From Nitratireductor mangrovi (GTDB lineage Bacteria > Pseudomonadota > Alphaproteobacteria > Rhizobiales > Rhizobiaceae): a stretch of 64,000 bases of DNA. The translations under genes and the position numbers were made by a program. Where the stretch lies: the NCBI RefSeq assembly GCF_007922615.2, contig NZ_CP042301.2, positions 1,488,001 to 1,552,000 of the forward strand, read 5' to 3'. The notes under the pieces were generated by a model that made no database searches, was not told the DNA's origin, and saw only the letters and a program-made list of their open reading frames with translations. The first letter of the stretch is position 1. Each line of letters starts with the position of its first letter. This document shows, one piece after another, positions 37,381 through 45,859 of the stretch.

Positions 37381-39300
37381 TCAGGTCAGTTGGCCGTCGA
37401 GCTTGGACCGCGACTTGTGGATCAAGAGGCCGAGGCCGAGCGTCAGGGTCGCTCCGGCGGCGACGAGGTGAACGGCGAGGGGGACGGCGACGAAGCCAAG
37501 CGGCAGGGTGAGCGCGCCAAGAACGACGAAGCAGACCCGCAACGCCAGCCGCAATTGGCGGCCCCAGTAGCCGGCAATACCGGCCGTGACCGCTGCGATG
37601 CCGATCGCCGTCAGGCAGGCGGCGATCACGGTCTCCTGCAGTCCCCCGGCAAATAGCAGCGCCGGCGTCGAGACGAAGCAGAACGGCAGGATGAAGGCAG
37701 CCCAGCCGACGCGCATCGCGGCAAGCCCGGTCGCCAGCGGCCCCGCCTTCGAGATCGTCGCCGCGGCGAAGGCAGCAAGGGCCACCGGCGGCGTGATCAT
37801 CGACATCATGCCGAAATAGAGGATGAACAGGTGGGCCGAGATCGGCTCGACGCCAGCTTCGACCAGCGACGGGGCGACCAGTGCTGCCAGAAGGACATAG
37901 ACGCCCGAGGTTGGCATGCCCATGCCGAGGATGATACAGACCACCGCCGAAATCAGGAGCAGCAGCACGAGACTGGTGCCGACGGAATCGACCAGAAGCA
38001 GCGTCAGCGCGAAGCCGAGGCCGGTTATGTTGAGGACGCCGATGACGAAACCCGCGGCGGCGACGACCAGGATCAGGTCGACCATCGAGGTCCCCGTGTC
38101 GACGAAGACGCGGCCGAGCGTGCGCAAGGTCAAGCGGGTGCCGCGGTAGCCGCGCGCGAAACCCGCCGCCACGATCGCCAGTGACGCGAAAAGGGCGGAA
38201 TCCTCCGGATCGAGGCGGACCCAGAACAGCGCGTAGAGGAGGACTGCGAACGGAACCAGGAAATGCCAGCCTTCCGCCAGCACCTTGCGGACGCCGAGCG
38301 CGCTTTCCTCGGGCGCGGCGATCCCGTCGCGCGCCGCGATCAGGTCGACCTGCATGAAGACGCCGAGATAATAGAGGATCGCCGGCACCAGTGCCGCGCC
38401 GGCGACGGTGGCATAGGGTATGTCAAGGAACTCGGCCATCAGGAATGCGGCCGCGCCCATGATCGGCGGTGTCAGCTGGCCGCCGGTCGAGGCGACCGCC
38501 TCGATCGCGCCGGCATCTTCCCGGGTGTAGCCGCCACGCTGCATCAGCGGGATGGTGATGACGCCGGTTGTCGCCACGTTGGAGACCGCCGAGCCCGAGA
38601 TCGAGCCGAAGAGGGCCGAGCCGGTCACCGCGATCTTGGCGCTGCCGCCGCGCGAGCGGCCGGTCGCCGCCATCGCAAGGTCGGTGAAGAACGCGCCGCC
38701 GCCGGCGGCAAACAGCAACTGGCCGAAAAAGACGAACAGCAGGACCGTGATCGTGCCGACGGCGAGCGGCGAGGAAAAAACGGCGGAGGAATCGAACCCG
38801 ACATAGTCGACCAGCCGGATCGGGCTCAGTTCCCGCCCCACCAGCCGGCCGGGAACCTTGTCGGCAAAGAGGGCATAGACGAGGAACACGGCGACGATGG
38901 AAAACAGCATCAGGCCGGCGCGCCGGCGGATGCTTTCCATCACCGCAAGCACCACTACCGTGCCGATCAGGGTGATCTGCCAGGGGCGGTAGAACTGTTC
39001 CTGCAGCAGCCAGACGAAGTCCGCCGCGGCGTAGATCAGCGTGCCGAAGCAGGTCGCTGCGATCGCAACATCGAATAGCCAGGGACGCGTGGCGGGTTGT
39101 CCGCGCGGGTCGAAACGCAGGAAGGCGATGGTGAGCGCCAGTCCGAGTTGCAGCGCCATATATTGCTGGCGCAGGACGGCCACGCCGATGCGCGTGTGCA
39201 CCTCCAGGTTCCACAGGATGCAGGCGACGCACATGACGGTCGCGAGCGCTGCCACGACCCAGCCGACCCAGTTGCCGCGCTCGCGGATTGCCTTGCTCAC
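37381..39300 (-). CDS. TRAP transporter fused permease (DctQM-type) of a TAXI system
   Basis: This 639-residue membrane protein has the small 4-helix and large 12-helix TRAP subunits fused, as is usual for TAXI systems. Conserved pieces in the large part are GSALFGSISGSAVSNVATTG, TGGQLTPPIMGAAAFLMAEF and ILGMGMPTSGVYVLLAAL. The C-terminal helices are followed by a short basic tail (HKSRSKLDGQLT). It starts with GTG at 39300, overlapping the stop codon of the LigI-like gene by 4 bp; the long upstream reading frame is a shadow of that gene. Confidence 0.9.
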   Translation of the reverse strand: MSKAIRERGNWVGWVVAALATVMCVACILWNLEVHTRIGVAVLRQQYMALQLGLALTIAFLRFDPRGQPATRPWLFDVAIAATCFGTLIYAAADFVWLLQEQFYRPWQITLIGTVVVLAVMESIRRRAGLMLFSIVAVFLVYALFADKVPGRLVGRELSPIRLVDYVGFDSSAVFSSPLAVGTITVLLFVFFGQLLFAAGGGAFFTDLAMAATGRSRGGSAKIAVTGSALFGSISGSAVSNVATTGVITIPLMQRGGYTREDAGAIEAVASTGGQLTPPIMGAAAFLMAEFLDIPYATVAGAALVPAILYYLGVFMQVDLIAARDGIAAPEESALGVRKVLAEGWHFLVPFAVLLYALFWVRLDPEDSALFASLAIVAAGFARGYRGTRLTLRTLGRVFVDTGTSMVDLILVVAAAGFVIGVLNITGLGFALTLLLVDSVGTSLVLLLLISAVVCIILGMGMPTSGVYVLLAALVAPSLVEAGVEPISAHLFILYFGMMSMITPPVALAAFAAATISKAGPLATGLAAMRVGWAAFILPFCFVSTPALLFAGGLQETVIAACLTAIGIAAVTAGIAGYWGRQLRLALRVCFVVLGALTLPLGFVAVPLAVHLVAAGATLTLGLGLLIHKSRSKLDGQLT

Positions 39301-40226
39301 GGCGCGCGCTCCCCGGGCCAGTAAAGCCGCATCGGGTTGTCGACGAGCAAGCGTTTCTGCAATTCGGGACTCGGAGCGATCTGCGGGATGAGATCGACCA
39401 GCGCGCCGTCGTCGGGCATGTGCGAAGTCATGTTCGGGTGCGGCCAGTCGGTGCCCCACAGCGTGCGATCGGGAAACCTCTCGACGAGCGTTCGCGCGAA
39501 CGGCACCACGTCGCCATAGGGCGGCCCGTCTACCGTCAACCGTTCGGGGCAGGAGACCTTGATCCAGAAGCGCGGGTTGCTGGCCATCAGTTCCAGAACG
39601 CGGGCGAAGCCGCGACCACCAAGTCCGTCCGCCACGTCGGGCCGCCCCATGTGGTCGATCACGATCGTTCCCGGCAGCGCCTCGACATAGGGGCCGAGCT
39701 CGGAGAGTTCTGCGGATTCGAAATAGACGACGATGTGCCAGCCGAGCGCGGCGACGCGTTCCGCTATCCTGATATAGTCGTCGCGAGGTGCGTCGCCGAC
39801 CAATCTCTTGAGGAAATTGAGACGCACCCCGCGGACGCCGCCATCGTGAATCCGCCACAACTCTTCCTGCGGGGTATCGGCGTCGATCACCGCCACGCCG
39901 CGCGCCTGCCCATTGGAGCGCGCGATCGCGTCGAGCATGGCGCTGTTGTCGGTGCCGTGGCAGGTGGCCTGCACGATGACGTTGCGGCTGATGCCGAGAT
40001 GGTCACGCAGGGCGAACAGGCGCTCGGCCGGGGCGTCGACCGGCGTGTAGCGCCGGCTGGCGGAGAAGGGAAACAGCGCGGCCGGGCCGAAAACGTGGCA
40101 ATGCGCGTCGACGGCGCCGTCCGGCATGCGGAACTGCGGCCGCGCGGGCGCCGGGTGGAACGGGAGGTAGTCGGGGTCGGGCCGTGTCGCGGCCGCGATA
40201 GCGTCCTCCGCTCGCGACAAGTGCAT
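39297..40226 (-). CDS. ligI: Amidohydrolase family protein, 2-pyrone-4,6-dicarboxylate lactonase (LigI)-like
   Basis: This 309-residue TIM-barrel amidohydrolase of the PDC lactonase family hydrolyses 2-pyrone-4,6-dicarboxylate to 4-oxalomesaconate in the protocatechuate 4,5-cleavage route. The metal/active-site motif DAHCHVFGP is at about 41-49, IVIDHMGRPDVADG is in the middle and the catalytic Asp lies in LWGTDWPHPN (about 258-267). The gene is divergent from a LysR gene with a T-N11-A palindrome between them, and overlaps the TRAP permease gene by 4 bp. It is therefore the first gene of a lactonase-transporter-hydrolase operon. Confidence 0.85.
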   Translation of the reverse strand: MHLSRAEDAIAAATRPDPDYLPFHPAPARPQFRMPDGAVDAHCHVFGPAALFPFSASRRYTPVDAPAERLFALRDHLGISRNVIVQATCHGTDNSAMLDAIARSNGQARGVAVIDADTPQEELWRIHDGGVRGVRLNFLKRLVGDAPRDDYIRIAERVAALGWHIVVYFESAELSELGPYVEALPGTIVIDHMGRPDVADGLGGRGFARVLELMASNPRFWIKVSCPERLTVDGPPYGDVVPFARTLVERFPDRTLWGTDWPHPNMTSHMPDDGALVDLIPQIAPSPELQKRLLVDNPMRLYWPGERAP

Positions 40227-40300
40227 GTCGGGTTTCTCCTCTTACCCCGACTGTGCGCGATTGCCGGCAATTTGTGAAATGGATAGTCGTGTTCTACAAT

Positions 40301-40315
40301 ATCACCGTTGGTGAT
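40301..40315. promoter_or_regulatory. LysR-type binding palindrome (T-N11-A)
   Basis: ATCACCGTTGGTGAT is a perfect 6+3+6 palindrome containing a T-N11-A core (40302-40314). It lies in the divergent 101-bp gap between the LigI-like gene and the LysR gene, ending 12 bp before the LysR start. This is the standard arrangement for autoregulation plus control of the divergent operon. Confidence 0.65.
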
Positions 40316-40327
40316 GATTGATTGAAA

Positions 40328-41239
40328 ATGCTGCACAATTTCGATCTCAACCTGCTTGTCGTCCTGCATACCTTGCTGGAGGAACGCAGCGTCACACGGA
40401 CGGGGCAGCGGCTGGGCCGCACCCAGTCGGCGATCTCCAATTCGCTGAGGCGGCTACGGGACAGCCTTGGCGATCCTCTGCTGGTGCGCACGCCCGACGG
40501 CCTCAGCCCGACGCCGCGGGCAGCCGAACTGGCCCCGCTGCTGGCCAAGATCGTCCAGGATGCGGATGCCTGCATAGCGCGGCCGGACGCGTTCGATCCG
40601 ACGACGGCAGAGGCGCAATTTTCCATCGGCGCGCCCGACCGCTTCTCTTTGCCGGTCCTGTTGCCGCTGCTGGAGCATCTTGGCCGCGTCGCTCCGGGCA
40701 TCGTCGTCAATCTGCGCACCACCGATCGCGACTACGCGATCCGCCTGATCGAAGCCGAGGAAATCGACCTGGCGATCGGCTGGTTCGACGCCACGCCGCC
40801 GCACCTAAGACGCATGTTCGCCTACGAAGACCGGTTCGTATGCCTGTGCCGCCGCGATCACCCGCTGCTGGAAAGTGGCAGGGATCTCGACCTCGGCGAC
40901 CTGCTTGCCTATTCACACCTGGTCGTCAGTTCCACGAGCGACCGGCGCGCGGCCTTCGATGCGGTGCTCGACCGGCATGGTGCCAGCAGGACGATCGCGG
41001 CAACGCTGATGAGCTTCACAATCGTTCCGGAACTGCTTCTGACGTCCGATCTGGTAGGCGTCTTCACCCATCGCACCAGCGACTATTTCGTGCGCCGCTA
41101 CGGCCTGGTCGCGGTGCCGGTGCCGCTCGCAATGGCGCCGATTGCCAACCATCTGATATGGCACCGGCGGTTCGAGGGAAACCAGGCGCATGCCTGGCTG
41201 CGCGACCAGATCAAGCAGGTTTGCGCCCGTGAAAACTGA
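40328..41239 (+). CDS. LysR family transcriptional regulator
   Basis: This is a 303-residue LysR regulator of the NodD/LinR-like branch: an N-terminal HTH (NLLVVLHTLLEERSVTRTGQ; RTQSAISNSLRRLRD, about 8-50) and a LysR substrate-binding domain. The ATG at 40328 is preferred to the TTG two codons upstream. It sits between the ligI-TRAP-TAXI operon, from which it is divergent, and galD, with which it converges (11 bp between the two genes). It most likely responds to a pathway intermediate such as PDC or 4-oxalomesaconate (inference). Confidence 0.88.
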   Translation: MLHNFDLNLLVVLHTLLEERSVTRTGQRLGRTQSAISNSLRRLRDSLGDPLLVRTPDGLSPTPRAAELAPLLAKIVQDADACIARPDAFDPTTAEAQFSIGAPDRFSLPVLLPLLEHLGRVAPGIVVNLRTTDRDYAIRLIEAEEIDLAIGWFDATPPHLRRMFAYEDRFVCLCRRDHPLLESGRDLDLGDLLAYSHLVVSSTSDRRAAFDAVLDRHGASRTIAATLMSFTIVPELLLTSDLVGVFTHRTSDYFVRRYGLVAVPVPLAMAPIANHLIWHRRFEGNQAHAWLRDQIKQVCAREN

Positions 41240-41250
41240 GTGGCCTCCGG

Positions 41251-42324
41251 TCAGCGGGCCGGGGCGGGGAAGACGCGGCCCTCGAACAGCTTGCGCGCCG
41301 TCCTGACCGTTCCCGCGCCAAGCACGGCGCCGGTTTCGTCGCGTTCGATCACGACCTCGGCCACCCCGCTCGGATGTTCGATCAGGAAGATGCCGTCGGC
41401 CGGCAGAGAGGCCAGCCGTGCCGCCGGACCGTCGGCCAGCGTGCAGGCGGTCGCGACGCTGACGGCGGCAAAGACGCCGATCGAGGCATGGCAGCGATGC
41501 GGGATGAAGCTGCGGGTCGCAATCGCTCCACCAGCCGCCGGCGGCGACACCAACGTCATTTTCGGCACCGATTTGTCAGCCACGTCGCCAAGCTTCATCA
41601 TCGGTCCGGCCTTGAGCCTGATCGTCTCGATGCGGGCCTTGAGCGCGGTGTCGGCGTCAAGCGCGTCGCGCGTTTCCTGTCCGCTCAAGCCGAAATCCGC
41701 CGCATCCATGACCACGATCGGCATGCCGTTGTCGATCAGCGTGCAGGCGATGCCGTCGATCATGTCGACGGCATTGCCCGTCGGCAGCAGGGCGCCCGTC
41801 ATCGAGCCGGCGATGTCGCGGAACATCAGCGGTACCGCCGCGTGCCGGCCGGGAACGCCGTCAATCTCCGCCTCGCCGCGATAGCTGACACGTCCGCCCG
41901 GCGTGGCGATGCGCGCGACCGCCACCTCGCCGGTGTTGACCATGTGGATGCGCACCGGCGTCACGCCGTCCAGTGCTACGACCAGCCCACGCTCGATCGC
42001 CGCCGGGCCGACGCCGGCCAGAATGTTGCCGCAGCCCTGCGCGTCGGAGACCAGCGCCTGATCGACAAAAACCTGCAGGAAAAGATAATCGACGTCGGCG
42101 TCTTCGCGCGAGGAGGGCGAAAGGACCGCGACCTTCGAGGTCAGCGGGTCGGCGCCGCCGATCCCGTCGATCTGGCGCGCGTCGGGCGATCCCATGATGC
42201 GCAGCAGGAGCGCGTCGATGTCCTTGCGCTCCGCCGGCAGGTCGGAGGCAAGCAGGTAGGCGCCCTTCGACGTGCCGCCCCGCATCCAGATGCAGGGAAT
42301 GCCGTCGGTTTCGCCATCAGACAT
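41251..42324 (-). CDS. galD: 4-oxalomesaconate tautomerase (GalD/PrpF family)
   Basis: This 357-residue protein of the PrpF/DapF-fold family matches GalD, which converts the keto/enol forms of 4-oxalomesaconate. Signature stretches are [20 protein letters not shown] (about 11-30), the [19 protein letters not shown] loop with a catalytic-type Cys near residue 97, and the second-half [10 protein letters not shown] and [12 protein letters not shown] with another Cys. The start at 42324 overlaps the upstream galC stop by 8 bp, so they are translationally coupled. Confidence 0.9.
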   Translation of the reverse strand: MSDGETDGIPCIWMRGGTSKGAYLLASDLPAERKDIDALLLRIMGSPDARQIDGIGGADPLTSKVAVLSPSSREDADVDYLFLQVFVDQALVSDAQGCGNILAGVGPAAIERGLVVALDGVTPVRIHMVNTGEVAVARIATPGGRVSYRGEAEIDGVPGRHAAVPLMFRDIAGSMTGALLPTGNAVDMIDGIACTLIDNGMPIVVMDAADFGLSGQETRDALDADTALKARIETIRLKAGPMMKLGDVADKSVPKMTLVSPPAAGGAIATRSFIPHRCHASIGVFAAVSVATACTLADGPAARLASLPADGIFLIEHPSGVAEVVIERDETGAVLGAGTVRTARKLFEGRVFPAPAR

Positions 42325-42988
42325 ATTTGAGCCCCTTGGCGGCGAGACGTTCGCGCATCTCGTAGATGTCGAGGCCGAGTTCGCCGGCGGCCAGCCGCTT
42401 GCGCTTGACCTCCTCGGCGGCGAGCCGTTTCTCGGAGGCCGCGAGCACGGCTTCCGCCTCCGCGCGCCGGACCACGACCACGCCATCGTCGTCGGCAACG
42501 ACCACGTCGCCGGCCTCGATCAACTGACCGGCACACACGATCGGTACATTGACCGAGCCAAGCGTTTCCTTGACCGTTCCCTGGGCGCTGACCGCCTTCG
42601 ACCAGACCGGAAACCCCATTCTCGTCAGGTCACGCACATCTCGCACCCCGGCCTCGATCACCAGGCCCCGGCAGCCGCGGGCCATGGCCGAGGTGGCCAG
42701 CAGGTCCCCGAAATAGCCGTTGTCGCAGGGCGAGGTCGGCGCGAGCACGAGCACGTCGCCGTCCCGCAACTGTTCGATCGCCACATGCAGCATCCAGTTG
42801 TCGCCGGGCGGCGCGCTGATCGTCACCGCCGAGCCGGCGATCTGCGCGCCGGGATAGATCGGGCGCATGTGCGCGGCAAGGCATCCGTTGCGGCCCTGTG
42901 CCTCGTGGACAGTCGCAACACCCGCCTCGCCAAGCCTGCGGATCACGTCAGCCTCCGCCCGTTCGACCTTCTGCACAACGACGCTCAT
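42317..42988 (-). CDS. galC: 4-carboxy-4-hydroxy-2-oxoadipate aldolase / oxaloacetate decarboxylase (GalC/LigK)
   Basis: This 223-residue RraA-fold class II aldolase cleaves 4-carboxy-4-hydroxy-2-oxoadipate to pyruvate and oxaloacetate. The family motif [20 protein letters not shown] followed by [12 protein letters not shown] (about 95-125) contains the conserved Gly-Asp-Leu-Leu and Arg-Asp residues that hold pyruvate and the metal. The N-terminal helices resemble LigK and GalC rather than the RNase E inhibitor RraA. It precedes galD with an 8-bp overlap. Confidence 0.9.
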   Translation of the reverse strand: MSVVVQKVERAEADVIRRLGEAGVATVHEAQGRNGCLAAHMRPIYPGAQIAGSAVTISAPPGDNWMLHVAIEQLRDGDVLVLAPTSPCDNGYFGDLLATSAMARGCRGLVIEAGVRDVRDLTRMGFPVWSKAVSAQGTVKETLGSVNVPIVCAGQLIEAGDVVVADDDGVVVVRRAEAEAVLAASEKRLAAEEVKRKRLAAGELGLDIYEMRERLAAKGLKYV

Positions 42989-43085
42989 CAGCTCTTCCTT
43001 CCTTTGTCGTCCGCCTGCTCCGGGGAATCATCGCCGAGGCGCGGTCAATCCCTGGCCGTGGTCGTTTCGGGTCGAGCGCCTGATC

Positions 43086-43817
43086 CTAGAGTTCGTCGAC
43101 CGTGCGCGGAAACACCGACTGGAAGCCTTCGGCATAAAGACAATCGCGGCCGCCGGCCTGCCCGCCCGAATTGCGCTTGAAGTGGTTGGCGCGCTGCTGG
43201 GCGACGCGGGTGTAATAATCCCACAGGTGGACCTGCCCTTGCATATGCTCCATCGCAGCGCGTTTCTTCTCCCATACCGGTGTGATGTCGAGGAAGGTAT
43301 CAGGCTTCCAGCCCATCTGCTCGGTCTGGTGCGGCTCGAACAGGTATAGTTGCGGCGCCCCCAGCACCTTTTCGCCCGGATTGTAGCCCCACGCCTGCGC
43401 GATCATCCGGCACTCGAGGGCAACCTGCGTCATGTACATGTGGTCGGTGTTGTAGGGGTCGTATTGCGAATGGCTCATCATGAAGGCCGGCTGCACCTTG
43501 CGGATCAGATCGACCAGCCTGTACTTGTCGTCCTTTTCCATCTGCAACGGGTAGTCACCGAGATCGAAACAGACGAGTTCGGTCACGCCGAGCGCCGCGG
43601 CTGCGGCTTCCGCTTCGCCGCGCCGGATGTCCTTCACTTCCTGCAGCGACTTGCCTTCCTTCCACAGCTTGGCGCTTTCCCCCCGTTCGCCGAAGGAGAG
43701 GCATGCGACCGTAACGGCGTAGCCCTTTTCGGCGTGGAGCGCGATGGCTCCGCCGCAGCGCCAGACGAAATCGGCGGCATGGGCGGAAATGACGAGCGCG
43801 GTCTTCGGTGTAGACAT
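43086..43817 (-). CDS. galB: 4-oxalomesaconate hydratase (GalB, PIG-L family)
   Basis: This is a 243-residue PIG-L deacetylase-like protein matching GalB, the zinc-dependent hydratase that adds water to 4-oxalomesaconate. The usual PIG-L AHPDDE motif is replaced by SAHAADFVWRCGG (about 9-21), which is the GalB form. Further family pieces are SFGERGESAKLWKEG and FMMSHSQYDPYNTDHM, with the His-Asp-His ligands. It lies 97 bp upstream of galC on the same strand. With GalC, GalD and the LigI-like lactonase it completes the path from PDC to pyruvate + oxaloacetate. Confidence 0.88.
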   Translation of the reverse strand: MSTPKTALVISAHAADFVWRCGGAIALHAEKGYAVTVACLSFGERGESAKLWKEGKSLQEVKDIRRGEAEAAAAALGVTELVCFDLGDYPLQMEKDDKYRLVDLIRKVQPAFMMSHSQYDPYNTDHMYMTQVALECRMIAQAWGYNPGEKVLGAPQLYLFEPHQTEQMGWKPDTFLDITPVWEKKRAAMEHMQGQVHLWDYYTRVAQQRANHFKRNSGGQAGGRDCLYAEGFQSVFPRTVDEL

Positions 43818-44160
43818 GATCTGGGCCCCGGAGCTTCCTGTCGCCTTGCATTGTCTCATCCAACCCGGCGCTCGACAATTTGGAAGCTCATGCAGCAGGA
43901 TAAGTTTTTGCTATAATTGCGATCTAGTTCTGCAGGCATGCGCGTACGGCGAAGCGAGAGGACGAAAAGGAGTAAGGATTGCTGAGAGTCAAAACACCGG
44001 CGGCGGGCCTTCGTCGGCCTCCGGAGGGCGGCGCAGCATTTGGCAGGTTGGCCGCCATTCCGCCTGGGTTGGCACGACATCAGCAACATGATCGCGGCAA
44101 CCCGGGAGCAATGTTCGCACGATACCACGACCGTAGGCTCGATCGCGGCCCGTCCGCTCC
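43818..44160. promoter_or_regulatory. Divergent gap between galB and the tandem-HTH LysR gene
   Basis: No convincing gene is seen in this 343-bp gap. An AT-rich patch carries ATAAG-TTTTT-GCTAT (43900-43914), a LysR-like T-N11-A core, immediately followed by an overlapping TATAAT (43912-43917) that could serve as a -10 element for the plus strand; no good -35 lies 16-18 bases upstream. It is a candidate operator for the tandem-HTH regulator and for galB. Confidence 0.35.
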
Positions 44161-45375
44161 ATGATCTCGCGGAACCTCAGACATTTCAGAGTTTTTCTTG
44201 CTGTAGCCGAGCTTCGCAAGCCGACCGCGGCCGCTGACCGGTTCCTGGTTTCGCAGCCCGCGGTAACCCAGGCTCTCGCCAAACTGGAACGCCAAGCCGG
44301 GGGCGCCTTGTTCGAGCGTACCCGGCAAGGCTTTTTCCTGACCGAGCGCGGCGAGGTGCTCAACGCGCGACTGAGGCGCGCGATGGACAGGCTCGACAAC
44401 AGTTTCGCCGAGGTCTCGCCGAGGTTGGCGGTGACGGCCACGACGGCTCAATTGCAAGCGCTGATAGCCATGGCCGAGGCGCGGAACTTCACGCTGGCGG
44501 CACGCAGGCTCGGCGTCGCCCAACCAACCGTGCACAGGGCGATCACCCAGATCGAACTGGAGGCGACCCGGTCCCTGTTCGAGCGAACGCCCTTCGGCAT
44601 GGTGGCGACGCGACCCTGTCGCGAGCTCGCGCAGGCCGCCCGGCTTGCATTCTCCGAGTTCGACCAGATCGAGGCGGACCTTGCCGATCTTGACGGGCGC
44701 GAGGTGGGCCGTATCGTCGTCGGGTCCCTGCCGCTGTCCCGCTCCGTCGTGCTGCCTGAGGCCGTCGCCAGGTTCCTTTCCGCTCGGCCAAAGGGGAGGG
44801 TGACGATCATCGATGGCCCCTACGACGATTTGCTGGGGAGTCTCCGCAGCGGGCAGATCGACTTCATCCTCGGCGCCCTGCGCGATCCGCTGCCTATCGA
44901 CGACGTAACCCAGGAACCGCTTTTCCTCGATCATCTTGCGATACTCGCCCGACCCGACCACCCTTTGGCCGCCGAGCATGATATCCCGCTGGAGGTACTC
45001 GTTCAGCACACCTGGACCGTACCGCGGCCGGGTACGCCGGCGCGTGAGCAATTCGATGCCCTGTTCGAGGCGCAAGGAATGGTCCTGCCGGACAGCGTCG
45101 TGGAGTGTGGTTCGATACTGCTCATGCGGGAGTTGCTTCTCAGGAGCGACCTCCTGGGATGCATATCCGGTCAGCAAGCCGAGGCGGAGGTCCGCAACGG
45201 CCTTCTTGTAAGCCTGCGGACGCGAATCGATTGGCCCGGCCGCAGCATCGGCCTCACGTACCGCCGGGGCTGGGTACCCACGAAGGCCCAGAGCCTGCTC
45301 CTCGGGGCAATACGCAGAGCCACGGGTGAGAGGGGTTCGGCGTCGCGACTCATCGAAAGGCATAAGAAGATCTGA
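44161..45375 (+). CDS. LysR-type regulator with two tandem HTH domains
   Basis: The protein has 404 residues, about 100 more than a normal LysR regulator. The extra length is a second HTH. HTH 1 spans about residues 5-63 (recognition helix VSQPAVTQALAKLE) and HTH 2 about 95-152 (VAQPTVHRAITQIE); each is followed by the usual LFERT segment. A LysR substrate-binding domain follows (GRIVVGSLPLSRSVVLPEAV from about 183). The last 39 codons lie in a 192-bp sequence that is repeated at 47816. The start has no strong ribosome site. It is divergent from galB and probably regulates the gal genes (inference). Confidence 0.85.
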   Translation: MISRNLRHFRVFLAVAELRKPTAAADRFLVSQPAVTQALAKLERQAGGALFERTRQGFFLTERGEVLNARLRRAMDRLDNSFAEVSPRLAVTATTAQLQALIAMAEARNFTLAARRLGVAQPTVHRAITQIELEATRSLFERTPFGMVATRPCRELAQAARLAFSEFDQIEADLADLDGREVGRIVVGSLPLSRSVVLPEAVARFLSARPKGRVTIIDGPYDDLLGSLRSGQIDFILGALRDPLPIDDVTQEPLFLDHLAILARPDHPLAAEHDIPLEVLVQHTWTVPRPGTPAREQFDALFEAQGMVLPDSVVECGSILLMRELLLRSDLLGCISGQQAEAEVRNGLLVSLRTRIDWPGRSIGLTYRRGWVPTKAQSLLLGAIRRATGERGSASRLIERHKKI

Positions 45376-45449
45376 TCGTCACAACTGCCCGGCGATACCT
45401 CGTGGGCGGTGCGAACAATCAAGCGGGCAGGGGGGCTGATTTCCGCGGT
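45258..45449 (+). repeat. 192-bp direct repeat, copy 1 (3' end of tandem-HTH lysR and flank)
   Basis: This stretch aligns without gaps to 47816-48007, with eight mismatches counted by hand. It covers the last 39 codons of the LysR gene (GWVPTKAQSLLLG...SRLIERHKKI) and 74 bp beyond its stop. Identity starts abruptly inside the gene and stops abruptly at the hemolysin-family remnant. Confidence 0.93.
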
Positions 45450-45837
45450 GTCGACAGGCTGCGGACGGCGCCGGCGCATATGGTGCTGGTCTACGACGAA
45501 TACGGGCACTTCGAGGACATCGTCACGCCATGTACGTACTGGAGGCGATCGCGGGCGAGCTCCCCGAACACGGTACCGACGAGCCCAAGGTGGTGACGCG
45601 GGCGGACGGGTCCTACCTGATCGCGGGGTGGATGCCGGTCGACGGGTTCGCCGATCTCCTCTCGCTAGAGATCGACGAAGACCGCGAATACGAGACGGTG
45701 GCAGGGCCTGTCCTCGACGAAGCGGGCCAGTTGCTGGAAGTGGGGCAGCGCATCGACCTGCAAGGCTGGGGGTCGAGGTGGTCGATATGGACGGTCGGCG
45801 CATCGACAAGCTTCTGGTGCAGAAGGCGGCGGCTTGA
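45450..45837 (+). pseudogene. Hemolysin/CorC-family C-terminal remnant, frameshifted
   Basis: Three reading frames in succession encode the C-terminus of a hemolysin-type (CBS-pair plus CorC/HlyC domain) protein: AHMVLVYDEYGHFEDIVTP (frame of 45402), then MYVLEAIAGELPEHGTDEPK...DGSYLIAGWMPVDGF (frame of 45530), then EVVDMDGRRIDKLLVQKAA to the stop at 45837. At least two frameshifts are needed to join them. The N-terminal membrane and CBS domains are missing; the remnant begins where the 192-bp repeat ends. Non-functional. Confidence 0.8.
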
Positions 45838-45859
45838 GCCTGCCGCCGCCATCCGGGAT

